From an uncultured Pelagibacteraceae bacterium (GTDB taxonomy: Bacteria; Pseudomonadota; Alphaproteobacteria; Pelagibacterales; Pelagibacteraceae): DNA of 64,000 nt. The notes beneath the pieces were generated by a model. The model did not search any database. It saw nothing but the letters and a program-made list of their open reading frames with translations, and was not told the origin of the DNA. The translations under genes and the position numbers were made by a program. Location of the stretch: assembly GCA_902611405.1 (NCBI GenBank), contig CACLZL010000007.1:1-64000 (forward strand). Reading direction: 5' to 3'. This document shows positions 12,093 to 21,210 of the stretch, in pieces (positions within the stretch are counted from its first letter, which is position 1; every line of letters begins with the position of its first letter).

Positions 12093-12109
12093 ATTATAAT
12101 AATTCTAAA
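12093..12109. promoter_or_regulatory. Candidate Irr/ICE-like box upstream of rubrerythrin (ATTATAATAATTCTAAA)
   Basis: 15/17 match to reverse complement of the box at 11613..11629. Confidence 0.5.
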
Positions 12110-12112
12110 CTA

Positions 12113-12140
12113 TTGACATACCGTCAATATTCATTATATG
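12113..12140 (+). promoter_or_regulatory. Putative sigma70-type promoter for rubrerythrin (TTGACA-N16-TATATG)
   Basis: Consensus -35 and near-consensus -10; inverted repeat ATTGAC-N5-GTCAAT (12112..12128) overlaps the -35. Confidence 0.6.
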
Positions 12141-12168
12141 GTTTATTAATCATTAAAAAGGAGAAAAA

Positions 12169-12585
12169 ATGTCTTTAAAAGGAAGTAAAACAGAAGAAAA
12201 TTTAAAAGAAGCGTTTGCTGGTGAAAGTCAAGCAAACAGAAGATATCTTTATTTCGCACAAAAAGCTGACATAGAAGGTTACAATGATGTAGCTGCAGTT
12301 TTTAGATCAACAGCCGAAGGTGAAACTGGTCACGCACATGGTCATTTGGAGTATCTAGAAGAAGTTGGTGATCCAGGAACTGGTATGCCAATTGGTGAAA
12401 CAAAAGCAAATCTAGCTTCGGCAGTACAAGGTGAAACTCATGAGTATACTGATATGTACCCTGGTATGGCTAAAACAGCTAGAGAAGAAGGCTTTGAAGA
12501 AATTGCTGACTGGTTTGAAACTTTAGCTAAAGCTGAAAAATCACACGCTGGTAAATTTCAAAAAACTTTAGAGTCTATTAGCTAA
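12169..12585 (+). CDS. Rubrerythrin family protein
   Basis: Ferritin-like di-iron motifs: [54 protein letters not shown]. Confidence 0.93.
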   Translation: MSLKGSKTEENLKEAFAGESQANRRYLYFAQKADIEGYNDVAAVFRSTAEGETGHAHGHLEYLEEVGDPGTGMPIGETKANLASAVQGETHEYTDMYPGMAKTAREEGFEEIADWFETLAKAEKSHAGKFQKTLESIS

Positions 12586-12608
12586 TCAAATTTTTTAGTG
12601 GGCGACTA

Positions 12609-13982
12609 ATGCCCACTACAAACAATTCGAATTTCAAAAAACTTAATTGTATGAGCAAAGAAGGAAGTTTAGGTGCACCTATAAGACATCCTATAGATTT
12701 TGAGCATCCCAATTTTTTAAATCCTGAAAAATTAGATGCTGAAATGAGAAGAGTGTTTGATATTTGTCATGGATGTAGAAGATGTTTTAATCTTTGCGAT
12801 TCATTTCCAAAGCTATTTGATATGATAGATGAGTCTAAAAATGAGGATGTTGAAAGCTTATCTAGCGATCAATTTGCCCCGGTTGTTGATGCATGCACTT
12901 TGTGTGATATGTGTTTTATGACTAAATGCCCATATGTTCCACCTCATGATTTTGATTTAGATTTTCCACATTTAATGTTGCGATATAGAACAGCTCAGAA
13001 AAAATTAGGTAAATTACCAAGCGTACCAACACAATTAGCCCAAATAGATCGAAACGCCAAAATTGGTGTAATTTTCTCAAAAATAATTAACTGGGCATCA
13101 AATATTAAAAATAAACTAATTAGAAAAATCTTGGAACTTATTGCAGGAATAGATAAAAGAGTTCAGTTACCAAAATATAACTCAGAAACTTTTTCAAATT
13201 TTTTTAAAAAAAATAAAGATAAGATAAATTATCTAACACCTTCTAAAGATAGAAAAGTAGTTATTTATTCAACTTGTTTTGTAAATTTTAATAAAAAAAA
13301 TACGGGTGTTGCTGCTTTAAAAGTTTTGAAAAAAAATGGTGTAGAGGTTCAGGAAGCTTATCCTGGTTGTTGTGGTATGCCCTTTTTAGAGCAAGCCGAT
13401 CTTCCAAAAGTTGTTGAACAAGCGAAAAAAGTTTCTAAGGATTTAATCGAATGGATTGATAAAGGATATAAAGTAGTAACATTAACGGCTAGTTGTGGAT
13501 TGATGTTAAAATTCGAATGGCCCTTGCTATTACCAAACGATGAAAAAATAAAAAAATTATCTGCAAATGTTATGGATATTGATGAGTATGTTGTGGATAT
13601 TGCAAACAATGAGGGATTAGCAGAAGGATTAAATGAGATTGATGGAGGAGTAACCGTGCATCATGCTTGTCATGCTAGAGCGCAGAATATGGGTATCAAA
13701 GCAAGAGATATGTTAAAATTGATACCAAACGTTAAAATTGATGTTGTTGAAAGATGTGCAGGTCATGGAGGAACTTTTGGAGTAATGAAAGAAACTCATG
13801 ATTTAGCAAATAAAGTTGGAAGACCTACAGCTAGACAAATAAAAACTAAAAATAATAAGTATATGGCTTCTGATTGTCCTTTAGCTGGTAAACATTTAAA
13901 ACAGTTAGAAGTTGATACAAATATATATAATGATGAGGCACTACACCCTATCGAATTGATGGCAAAAAGTTATAACTTATGA
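12609..13982 (+). CDS. Fe-S oxidoreductase (heterodisulfide reductase/GlpC-like, CCG domains) associated with rubrerythrin; start may be ATG 12651 instead
   Basis: CHGCRRCFNLCDSFP and CTLCDMCFMTKCPYVPP 4Fe-4S motifs; YPGCCGMPFLEQ and CCG-like domains. Confidence 0.88.
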   Translation: MPTTNNSNFKKLNCMSKEGSLGAPIRHPIDFEHPNFLNPEKLDAEMRRVFDICHGCRRCFNLCDSFPKLFDMIDESKNEDVESLSSDQFAPVVDACTLCDMCFMTKCPYVPPHDFDLDFPHLMLRYRTAQKKLGKLPSVPTQLAQIDRNAKIGVIFSKIINWASNIKNKLIRKILELIAGIDKRVQLPKYNSETFSNFFKKNKDKINYLTPSKDRKVVIYSTCFVNFNKKNTGVAALKVLKKNGVEVQEAYPGCCGMPFLEQADLPKVVEQAKKVSKDLIEWIDKGYKVVTLTASCGLMLKFEWPLLLPNDEKIKKLSANVMDIDEYVVDIANNEGLAEGLNEIDGGVTVHHACHARAQNMGIKARDMLKLIPNVKIDVVERCAGHGGTFGVMKETHDLANKVGRPTARQIKTKNNKYMASDCPLAGKHLKQLEVDTNIYNDEALHPIELMAKSYNL

Positions 13983-14578
13983 TCATGCCTAGAGAAAAAA
14001 AAGAAATTCAAAAAGAAGACATCATGCCTTTAGATGTTTATATAGAAAAGAGACGTGAATTAAGAAAAAGTATTGTTGATTATAAAAAAAATAGAAGAGT
14101 TGCTTTAGGGCCTTATGCTACTTTCTATTTCGAAAGTTATGAAACAATGTTAGCTCAAGTACAAGAAATGCTATACATTGAAAAAGGTGGTGATGAGCAA
14201 CTTCAGGATGAGTTATCTGCCTACAATCCTTTAATACCTAACGGCAAAGAACTAACAGCGACTTTAATGTTTGAAATAGATAATCCTATCTCAAGGGCTG
14301 CGTTTCTTGGAAAAGTTGGTGGAATAGAAGAAACAGTATTTATGAAAATAAATGGTGAGAAAATTAAAGCAGTTCCCGAAGAAGATGTTGATAGAACTTC
14401 ATCTGAAGGAAAAGCTTCATCAGTACAGTTTATTCATTTTAATTTTACTTATGATCAAATAGAAAAATTTCAATCTAATAGCTCAGAAATTGAGCTTGGA
14501 ATTGATCATAAAGAGTATTCTCATAGCACAAAATTATCTAAAGAAAATATAGCCTCTTTATCTACTGATTTTAGTTAA
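13979..14578 (+). CDS. DUF3501 family protein
   Basis: Overlaps the Fe-S oxidoreductase in a rubrerythrin/CCG/DUF3501 cluster; RKSIVDYKKNRRVALGPYATFYFESYETMLAQVQEMLYIE. Confidence 0.8.
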   Translation: MIMPREKKEIQKEDIMPLDVYIEKRRELRKSIVDYKKNRRVALGPYATFYFESYETMLAQVQEMLYIEKGGDEQLQDELSAYNPLIPNGKELTATLMFEIDNPISRAAFLGKVGGIEETVFMKINGEKIKAVPEEDVDRTSSEGKASSVQFIHFNFTYDQIEKFQSNSSEIELGIDHKEYSHSTKLSKENIASLSTDFS

Positions 14579-15030
14579 TTTAGTCCCCAAATATTATCTG
14601 TTTTAATCCAACCTTCAAATTTTTCCGATGTAATTTTACACCAATTTTGTTCACATTTTTCTACAATTAATAATCTTCCCTTTTTTATTTGAGCAATCGG
14701 TTTAGCAAAAGATGTAGGTTTTTTAAATAAAACTTTATCTTTCGTAGCTATTACAGAATTACTTTTTTTTAATTGAGAGATATGAATCCACCCACTGTTA
14801 TTTTTTAAATCTATAATTCGCCTGAAATTCTCTTTTTTATCAATTTGTTTTAATGGAAGATTTATTTTTTTATAAACGTATTTAATATCAGATTCAAAAC
14901 TTGGTCCGTAACGAACATTTACTTTATTTTTTTTAAGAGAAACAAATATTTCTCCTGCATTACTTGAGGTAACAAAGGATATTAAAAGGAAGGATATAAA
15001 AATATTATGAATTAAATTTTTTATATTCAC
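14575..15030 (-). CDS. SH3-like domain exported protein
   Basis: N-terminal hydrophobic signal; bacterial SH3 repeats (KNKVNVRYGPSFESDIKYVYKK, NSGWIHISQL). Confidence 0.8.
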   Translation of the reverse strand: MNIKNLIHNIFISFLLISFVTSSNAGEIFVSLKKNKVNVRYGPSFESDIKYVYKKINLPLKQIDKKENFRRIIDLKNNSGWIHISQLKKSNSVIATKDKVLFKKPTSFAKPIAQIKKGRLLIVEKCEQNWCKITSEKFEGWIKTDNIWGLN

Positions 15031-15773
15031 TATTTTTTTGTTTTATTTAATTTAACTTTTCTAAAGCTCAAATTTAATAAATCTATAATAAGAATAAATC
15101 CATTAAGATTTTGACCAACTTTTAATATTTTTTTCAAAACTTCATTAGCTAGCATTGTACCAATTGTTCCTGCTACTGGTCCTAATATTCCTTCATATTC
15201 ACAGTTTAATATTTCATCAGTAATAACTTCCTCTTGATAGAAGTCTCGTAATGAAGGAGTATTTTTATTTACAAAATCAAAAGTAAAAATATGACCATCA
15301 AATTTACTAATTGCTCCAGTCACAAGATATTTTTTATATTTTAAACTTAAATCATTTATTAAAAATTTACTTTCAAAATTGTCAGTACCATCAATAATGA
15401 AGTCATAATTTGTTATTATTTTCTCAAATTTTGCTTTATCCATTTTAAAGTTATAAAGATTTATTTTTGTTTTTGGGTTTATTCTATTTAGTTTTTTTTT
15501 AGCAATTATAACTTTTGAGTGATTTAAATCTTTTTCATCATATAAATTTTGTCTATGAATATTCGATAGGCTAACGATGTCATGATCAACAATTCCTAGT
15601 TTTCCAATACCAGATCTAGTTAAAAAATCAGCTGCTGGACAACCCAGACCACCCATTCCAATTATTAAAACTTTTGAGTCTAGAATTTTTTTTTGTCCTA
15701 CTGGACCTATGTTTTTTAAAATTATTTGCCTCGAAAATTTATCTATTTCTTTTTTGCTTAAATTTTTGCTCAT
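15030..15773 (-). CDS. ThiF/MoeB/HesA-family adenylyltransferase (E1-like)
   Basis: SKVLIIGMGGLGCPAADFLTRSGIGKLGIVDHDIVSLSNIHRQ. Confidence 0.9.
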   Translation of the reverse strand: MSKNLSKKEIDKFSRQIILKNIGPVGQKKILDSKVLIIGMGGLGCPAADFLTRSGIGKLGIVDHDIVSLSNIHRQNLYDEKDLNHSKVIIAKKKLNRINPKTKINLYNFKMDKAKFEKIITNYDFIIDGTDNFESKFLINDLSLKYKKYLVTGAISKFDGHIFTFDFVNKNTPSLRDFYQEEVITDEILNCEYEGILGPVAGTIGTMLANEVLKKILKVGQNLNGFILIIDLLNLSFRKVKLNKTKK

Positions 15774-16207
15774 TTTCCAGTCGAGCCAAAACCACCCTCT
15801 CCTCTAATTGTTTCTGGTAGATCATTAGTTTCCTCAAGATCCATTTTAATTACAGGAGTTAAAATCATCTGTGCTATTCTATCTTTATTATTTATTAAAA
15901 AATCACTTTTTCCGTGATTAAAAAGGATTACTTTTATTTCTCCCCTGTAATCACTATCAATAGTTCCAGGTGCATTTAAAACACTAATGCTATTTTTTGC
16001 AGCTAAACCAGATCTTGGTCTTATTTGGATTTCGAAATCACTAGAAAATGCTACTGCAAGACCTGTTGGAACTAAACACGAAGAGTTTGGTTTAAGATTT
16101 ATAGGCTCTTTTACTAATGCCATTAAATCCATGCCTGATGCACCTTCTGTTTTGTAAGCAGGTAATGCAACCGCAGGGTCTAACTTTTTGATAAGAACTT
16201 TTGCCAT
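15770..16207 (-). CDS. dut: dUTP diphosphatase
   Basis: GASGMDLMA, IRPRSGLAAKNSISVLNAPGTIDSDYRGEIKVIL, RGEGGFGSTG. Confidence 0.96.
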   Translation of the reverse strand: MAKVLIKKLDPAVALPAYKTEGASGMDLMALVKEPINLKPNSSCLVPTGLAVAFSSDFEIQIRPRSGLAAKNSISVLNAPGTIDSDYRGEIKVILFNHGKSDFLINNKDRIAQMILTPVIKMDLEETNDLPETIRGEGGFGSTGK

Positions 16208-17412
16208 TAATTTAATTGATCAATTATTCTATCAACTATTTCATCAGAAATTCCAGACTTTTTTTTGTAAGAAAGTTTTTCTTTTTTAGCATCTTTGTTT
16301 TTGTAATGAATTGTAACCTCATTATAATCAGAATTAAATCCTATATTTTTATTTGATACATCATTGGAAATTATCCAGTCACAATTCTTTTTGTTCAATT
16401 TTTCTTCTGCATTTTTATCGATCTCATTAGTTTCTGCTGCAAATCCAATAACAAGTCTAGGTCTCATGGAGTTATGGTTTGACACATAATTAAGTATATC
16501 TATATTCATTTCTAAATTTAAGTTTAGGTTCTCTTGTTTTTTAATTTTATTTTCATACTTTTTATTAATTTTAAAATCAGCTACCGCAGCAGAAAAAATT
16601 GCTACATCAACAGGTAAATTTTCTTGAGTGGCAACCAACATTTCATCTGCTGTTTCAACTTTTACAAGATTAATATCTTTTGTTATTTCAAGATTAGTTG
16701 GACCAGATATTAATGTTGTATCAAAACCTTTTTTGGATAAAGATTTTGCTAATTCATATCCTTGTTTGCCACTTGATTTATTTGTTATAAAACGAACTGG
16801 ATCTATATACTCATTAGTTGGTCCTGCTGTAACTAATGCTTTAAATTTTTTGTTATTTTTTTGAGTTAAGAAATATTTATCAATTTCTTCAGCAATTACT
16901 AATGGGTCTGACATTTTGCCCTCTCCGTATTCACCACATGCCATATCACCAACCTCTGGACCAATTAGTTTATATCCAAACTCCTTTAATTTTTTTAAAT
17001 TCATTTTAGTAGTTGGATGTTCCCACATTCTTACATTCATTGCTGGGGCTAAAATAATATCTTTATCTGAAGCTAAAACCACAGTAGACGCTAAATCATC
17101 AGTTGTTCCTTGAGCTAATTTTGAAATTGTATTTGCTGTCGCTGGTGCAATTATAATTAAATCTGCCCATCTTGAAAGTGAAATATGATCCAGTTCAGAC
17201 TCATTTTCTACACTGAATAAATCGCTATATACTTTACCTTGAGAAAGCGATGTTACTGAAAGTGGAGTTACAAATTCTTTTGCACTTTTAGTAAGTATTG
17301 TCTTTATTTCTGCTCCATTCTTTTTAAAAAGCCTAATTGTTTCTAGACTTTTGTAGGCAGATATCCCCCCACAGATAATGAATAGTATTTTTTTATTTAA
17401 CAAATTTTTCAT
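16207..17412 (-). CDS. coaBC: Bifunctional phosphopantothenoylcysteine decarboxylase/phosphopantothenate-cysteine ligase
   Basis: APAMNVRMWEHP, VTAGPTNEYIDPVRFITNKSSGKQGYELA. Confidence 0.95.
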   Translation of the reverse strand: MKNLLNKKILFIICGGISAYKSLETIRLFKKNGAEIKTILTKSAKEFVTPLSVTSLSQGKVYSDLFSVENESELDHISLSRWADLIIIAPATANTISKLAQGTTDDLASTVVLASDKDIILAPAMNVRMWEHPTTKMNLKKLKEFGYKLIGPEVGDMACGEYGEGKMSDPLVIAEEIDKYFLTQKNNKKFKALVTAGPTNEYIDPVRFITNKSSGKQGYELAKSLSKKGFDTTLISGPTNLEITKDINLVKVETADEMLVATQENLPVDVAIFSAAVADFKINKKYENKIKKQENLNLNLEMNIDILNYVSNHNSMRPRLVIGFAAETNEIDKNAEEKLNKKNCDWIISNDVSNKNIGFNSDYNEVTIHYKNKDAKKEKLSYKKKSGISDEIVDRIIDQLN

Positions 17413-17420
17413 TAGCGGAA

Positions 17421-19001
17421 TTAAAATACTATAAGGCCAAAAATTACAAGAAGTAATAAACCAATAATAGATTGATTTCTAAATGCTATCATTTCTGATT
17501 TTTTATCATTTAAAGCAGTATATGAATTTGAATTTTGTGGAATTTGACCGCTAGCTAAAAACGTTAATGCTTGATTTGCTTTATCCATAATCTCAGGAAA
17601 TTCTGGTAAACGTTTAATAACTTCAGAGGTATTTTTTAAAGTTTCATTTAAATTATTAATTGGATCTTTTGTTTCTTTAAGCCAATTTTCTAGTACAGGC
17701 TTTGAAGTTGTCCAAATATTTGTGTTTGGATTTAATTTTCTTGCTACACCTTCAACAACAACCATAGTTTTTTGCAACATTAATAATTGAGGTTGAGTTT
17801 GCATATTAAATTTTTCTGTTACATCAAACAATTGTTTGAGTAATTTACCTCCTGAAATGTCTTTTACTTCTTGACCAAATATTGGCTCACCAATTGATCT
17901 CAAAGCTTGAGCCAGATCATCAATTGGTACTTCTTTAGGAACTAATCCAGCCACTAAGTGAACTTCAGCTACTTTACGATAATCTCTTTGAATAAATCCA
18001 AATAAAATTTCTGCTAAAAACCTTTTACTAAGTTTATCTAATCTACCCATAATCCCAAAATCTATAGGTACAATCTGGCCACTATTATCAACAAAAATAT
18101 TTCCTTGATGCATATCTGCATGAAAAAAACCATCTCTTACAGCATGTCTCAAAAAATGCTGGATAATATCTTCTGCTATTTTATTAGTATCTAAATTTCT
18201 TTTTTTTAACTCCTCAGCTTCTCTAATTGAAATTCCATCTATCCAATCTAAAGTCATTACATTTTCACTAGTAAAATTCCAATAAATCTCGGGAACTTTA
18301 AACCCGGCATCATTTTTAGTATTTTCTGCATATTCATTTGCTGCAGCAGCTTCGAATCTTAAATCCATTTCAAGATTAGTTATTTCTTTGAGTAAAAAAA
18401 CAACTTCAACAAGTTTTAATCTTTTAGTTTTTTTTACAAATGATTCAATAATAAATGCAAATAACATCATCGCATCTATTTCTTCATTGAATATTCTTTT
18501 TATGTTTGGTCTTAAAATTTTAATAGCCACATCTTTGATTGTTCCATTGTCATTTATTTTTGCTTTATGAACTTGTGCAATAGATGCAGCAGCAACTGGC
18601 TCACTCAAATCTATTATTGAATTAAATGCATCAATTCCAAGATCTTCTTTAATAATTTCTTTTGCTTCATGAATTGAAAAAGGCGGTAATCGATCTTGAA
18701 GTTTTTCTAGCTTTAAAGATAATTCTTCTCCAATTATATCAGGTCTAGTAGCAAGAAACTGCCCAAGTTTAATAAAAGTTGTACCCATAGACTCTAATGA
18801 TCTAGATAGTCTTTCACCATCATCTTTAATTAAATTAATTTGTTCCTTTTTTTTAAATGAAATAGATAAAATTTGGAATAATACTGTTACAGCTAAAGGA
18901 GGTTTTTTAAATTTTGATGCAATTTTTAAAATATCAGATTTTGCAATTTTTCTTCCTAATTTAAATAAAGTAATAAGTTTTTTAATCATTAAATTTTCCA
19001 A
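17421..19001 (-). CDS. ubiB: ABC1/UbiB-family ubiquinone biosynthesis kinase-like protein
   Basis: MGTTFIKLGQFLATRPDIIGEELSLKLEKLQDRLPP, FFHADMHQGNIFVD. Confidence 0.95.
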   Translation of the reverse strand: MENLMIKKLITLFKLGRKIAKSDILKIASKFKKPPLAVTVLFQILSISFKKKEQINLIKDDGERLSRSLESMGTTFIKLGQFLATRPDIIGEELSLKLEKLQDRLPPFSIHEAKEIIKEDLGIDAFNSIIDLSEPVAAASIAQVHKAKINDNGTIKDVAIKILRPNIKRIFNEEIDAMMLFAFIIESFVKKTKRLKLVEVVFLLKEITNLEMDLRFEAAAANEYAENTKNDAGFKVPEIYWNFTSENVMTLDWIDGISIREAEELKKRNLDTNKIAEDIIQHFLRHAVRDGFFHADMHQGNIFVDNSGQIVPIDFGIMGRLDKLSKRFLAEILFGFIQRDYRKVAEVHLVAGLVPKEVPIDDLAQALRSIGEPIFGQEVKDISGGKLLKQLFDVTEKFNMQTQPQLLMLQKTMVVVEGVARKLNPNTNIWTTSKPVLENWLKETKDPINNLNETLKNTSEVIKRLPEFPEIMDKANQALTFLASGQIPQNSNSYTALNDKKSEMIAFRNQSIIGLLLLVIFGLIVF

Positions 19002-19693
19002 CCACTATGAATTGAAACAATACCGCCAGAAAGATTTCTATAAGAACATTTTTGAAAATTATTTTTCTCCATCAACTCTATTAATTCATCTTGATTAATA
19101 AATTGTGCAATACTTTTAATTAAATATTCGTAAGGTTCTTTTTCTCCAACAACAAATTGACCTATTATAGGAATAAGTTTTGAGTAATTTTTATATATAA
19201 AATCAAGATTTGAATTTTGAATCTTAGAAAATTCCAGACATAGATAACGTCCACCAGGTTTTAAAACTCTATAGGCTTCTGAAAGTGCTTTATTTAAATT
19301 TTTTGTATTTCTTAGCCCAAAACTAATAGTGTAATAATCAAATGAGTTGTCCGCTATAGGTAATTTTTCTGCTGGCGAAATAACCCATTTTATATTTTTA
19401 TAATTAGATAATTTTTGTTTTCCCTGACCAATCATCCCTTTATTGGGATCTATACAAGTAATTTCAGCCTCTTTATTTGTGCTGTCTAAAAATAACTTTC
19501 CAACATCTCCCGTGCCACACGCAACATCAATTAGTTTCCTCTTATCTCTTGGATTCATCATGTTAATTAAACTTTTTTTCCAATATCTATGAACACCCAT
19601 AGACATAAAATCATTCATCAAGTCATATTTATTGAAGACTTGATTAAATACATTTTCTACAAGACCCTTTTTATTTTGAAGATTTTGTTGCAT
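18989..19693 (-). CDS. ubiE: Ubiquinone/menaquinone biosynthesis methyltransferase
   Basis: VFNQVFNKYDLMNDFMSMGVHRYWK, DVACGTGDVG, SFGLRNT. Confidence 0.95.
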   Translation of the reverse strand: MQQNLQNKKGLVENVFNQVFNKYDLMNDFMSMGVHRYWKKSLINMMNPRDKRKLIDVACGTGDVGKLFLDSTNKEAEITCIDPNKGMIGQGKQKLSNYKNIKWVISPAEKLPIADNSFDYYTISFGLRNTKNLNKALSEAYRVLKPGGRYLCLEFSKIQNSNLDFIYKNYSKLIPIIGQFVVGEKEPYEYLIKSIAQFINQDELIELMEKNNFQKCSYRNLSGGIVSIHSGWKI

Positions 19694-19722
19694 AAAAAAA
19701 TATATATTGAATATAGTATCAA

Positions 19723-20586
19723 ATGCCAGAATTACCAGAAGTAGAAATTGTTAGACAATCCCTTAATAAAAAGATCAAAAAAAAAAGCATAAAAAAAGTA
19801 ATAATTAGAAACAGGAATTTAAGGTTTAAAATACCAGGTGATTTCGAAAGTTTTCTAAAAGATAAAAAAATAATTAAAGTTAGTAGATTTTCTAAATATT
19901 TAATCATTCATTTTCAAAATGAGAACTATTGTTTAATTCATTTAGGAATGTCAGGAACAATCCATATTCTTGATAAGAAAAAGCCTCTAAAATTTACAAA
20001 CACTAGTTTTTATCATTCACCTTTTTTACCTGAAAAACACAATCATGCAGAGTTCGTATTTGATAACTTGAAAGTAATTTATAATGATCCAAGACGCTTT
20101 GGATTTTTCGAAATAATCAAAAATTATCAAGATTTAGAGAAAAGATTTAAATTTATGGGACCTGAGCCCTTTAGTGATAAATTTAACTTAAATTATGTAG
20201 TTAATTATTTTAAGAATAAAAATAAGGATATAAAAAGTTTTTTACTTGACCAGAGATTTGTTTCTGGAATAGGTAATATTTATGCAAGTGAAATTCTTTT
20301 TGCTAGTAAAATAAATCCATTTAAAAAGGCAAAAAGACTTAATAAAAATGAATGTTTGAAAGTTATTTTAAATTCCAAGAAAATACTTCAACAAGCAATT
20401 AACAAGGGTGGTTCAAGTATTAGAGATTTTAAAGATATCTTAGGTAATAAAGGTAGCTTTCAAAAGGAGTTTAAAGTTTATCAGCAAGACAGCACTGATT
20501 GTAAGCGTGCGCAGTGTAAGGGTATTATAAAAAAAAAAATAACATCAAATAGATCAACTTTTTTTTGTATTTCTTGTCAAAATTAG
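19723..20586 (+). CDS. mutM: Formamidopyrimidine-DNA glycosylase
   Basis: MPELPEVEIVRQSL start; C-terminal FPG Zn finger (CKRAQCKGIIKKK...FFCISCQ). Confidence 0.97.
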   Translation: MPELPEVEIVRQSLNKKIKKKSIKKVIIRNRNLRFKIPGDFESFLKDKKIIKVSRFSKYLIIHFQNENYCLIHLGMSGTIHILDKKKPLKFTNTSFYHSPFLPEKHNHAEFVFDNLKVIYNDPRRFGFFEIIKNYQDLEKRFKFMGPEPFSDKFNLNYVVNYFKNKNKDIKSFLLDQRFVSGIGNIYASEILFASKINPFKKAKRLNKNECLKVILNSKKILQQAINKGGSSIRDFKDILGNKGSFQKEFKVYQQDSTDCKRAQCKGIIKKKITSNRSTFFCISCQN

Positions 20587-20598
20587 TTAAATATTTAG

Positions 20599-20627
20599 TT
20601 GACCACTATAAATTCTCAAGTTATACC
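20599..20627 (+). promoter_or_regulatory. Putative rpsT promoter (TTGACC-N17-TATACC) about 10 nt from the start codon
   Basis: -35/-10-like hexamers ending 9 nt before ATG 20637. Confidence 0.4.
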
Positions 20628-20636
20628 CCTGCGCAG

Positions 20637-20897
20637 ATGGCAAACACAAAATCAGCAATTAAGAGAATTAGAAGAATTTCAAAACAAACAGCGGTAAATA
20701 AAGCTAGAAAGAGCAGGTTTAGAAACGCTCTTAAGAAAATGAACCTTCTGATTGATGGTAAAAAGAAAGATGAGGCTATTAAATTTTTACCAAAGTTAAA
20801 CTCTGAGTTGATGAAAATTGCAAAAACAGGAATAATAAAAAAACAAAATGCTTCTAGAAATGTTTCTAGAATAACAAAAAAAATTGCTGCAATCTAA
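20637..20897 (+). CDS. rpsT: 30S ribosomal protein S20 (start corrected from 20565 to 20637)
   Basis: MANTKSAIKRIRRISKQTAVNKARKSRFR; ORF-track extension overlaps mutM. Confidence 0.95.
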   Translation: MANTKSAIKRIRRISKQTAVNKARKSRFRNALKKMNLLIDGKKKDEAIKFLPKLNSELMKIAKTGIIKKQNASRNVSRITKKIAAI

Positions 20898-20927
20898 ACG
20901 TTAGTTTACATTTTTAAACAACTCCTG

Positions 20928-21072
20928 ATATCCACATTATATATTTAAGTTCTGTATTAAGTTACTATATTTAGATTTAGTAAATATTTGGATTACAGCC
21001 ATTCAATCTGTATTTGATTTAATTTTAATTTAATCAATTTATAGATTCAATTTATATTTGATTCAATTTATA
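20928..21072. repeat. AT-rich direct repeats with one DnaA-box-like 9-mer upstream of dnaA
   Basis: ATATCCACA (8/9 to TTATCCACA) at 20928; repeats TAATCAATTTATA (21031), GATTCAATTTATA (21044) and GATTCAATTTATA (21060). Confidence 0.5.
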
Positions 21073-21210
21073 ATTTTAAATTTTAGTTTAATTTAAAATT
21101 ATTTTTTTAAAATATAAATCACAATCATAGATTTAATTTTTTTTTAAGTTTCTTTATTAACTTGTTGCAAATTTTTTTAAATAGTTCTAACTGATATTTC
21201 CCCTTAAGTT

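Noticed and set aside
21001-21120. Possible CRISPR-like or satellite array upstream of dnaA
   Set aside because: Repeats are only 13 bp, irregularly spaced and AT-only; better explained as a replication or AT-rich control region
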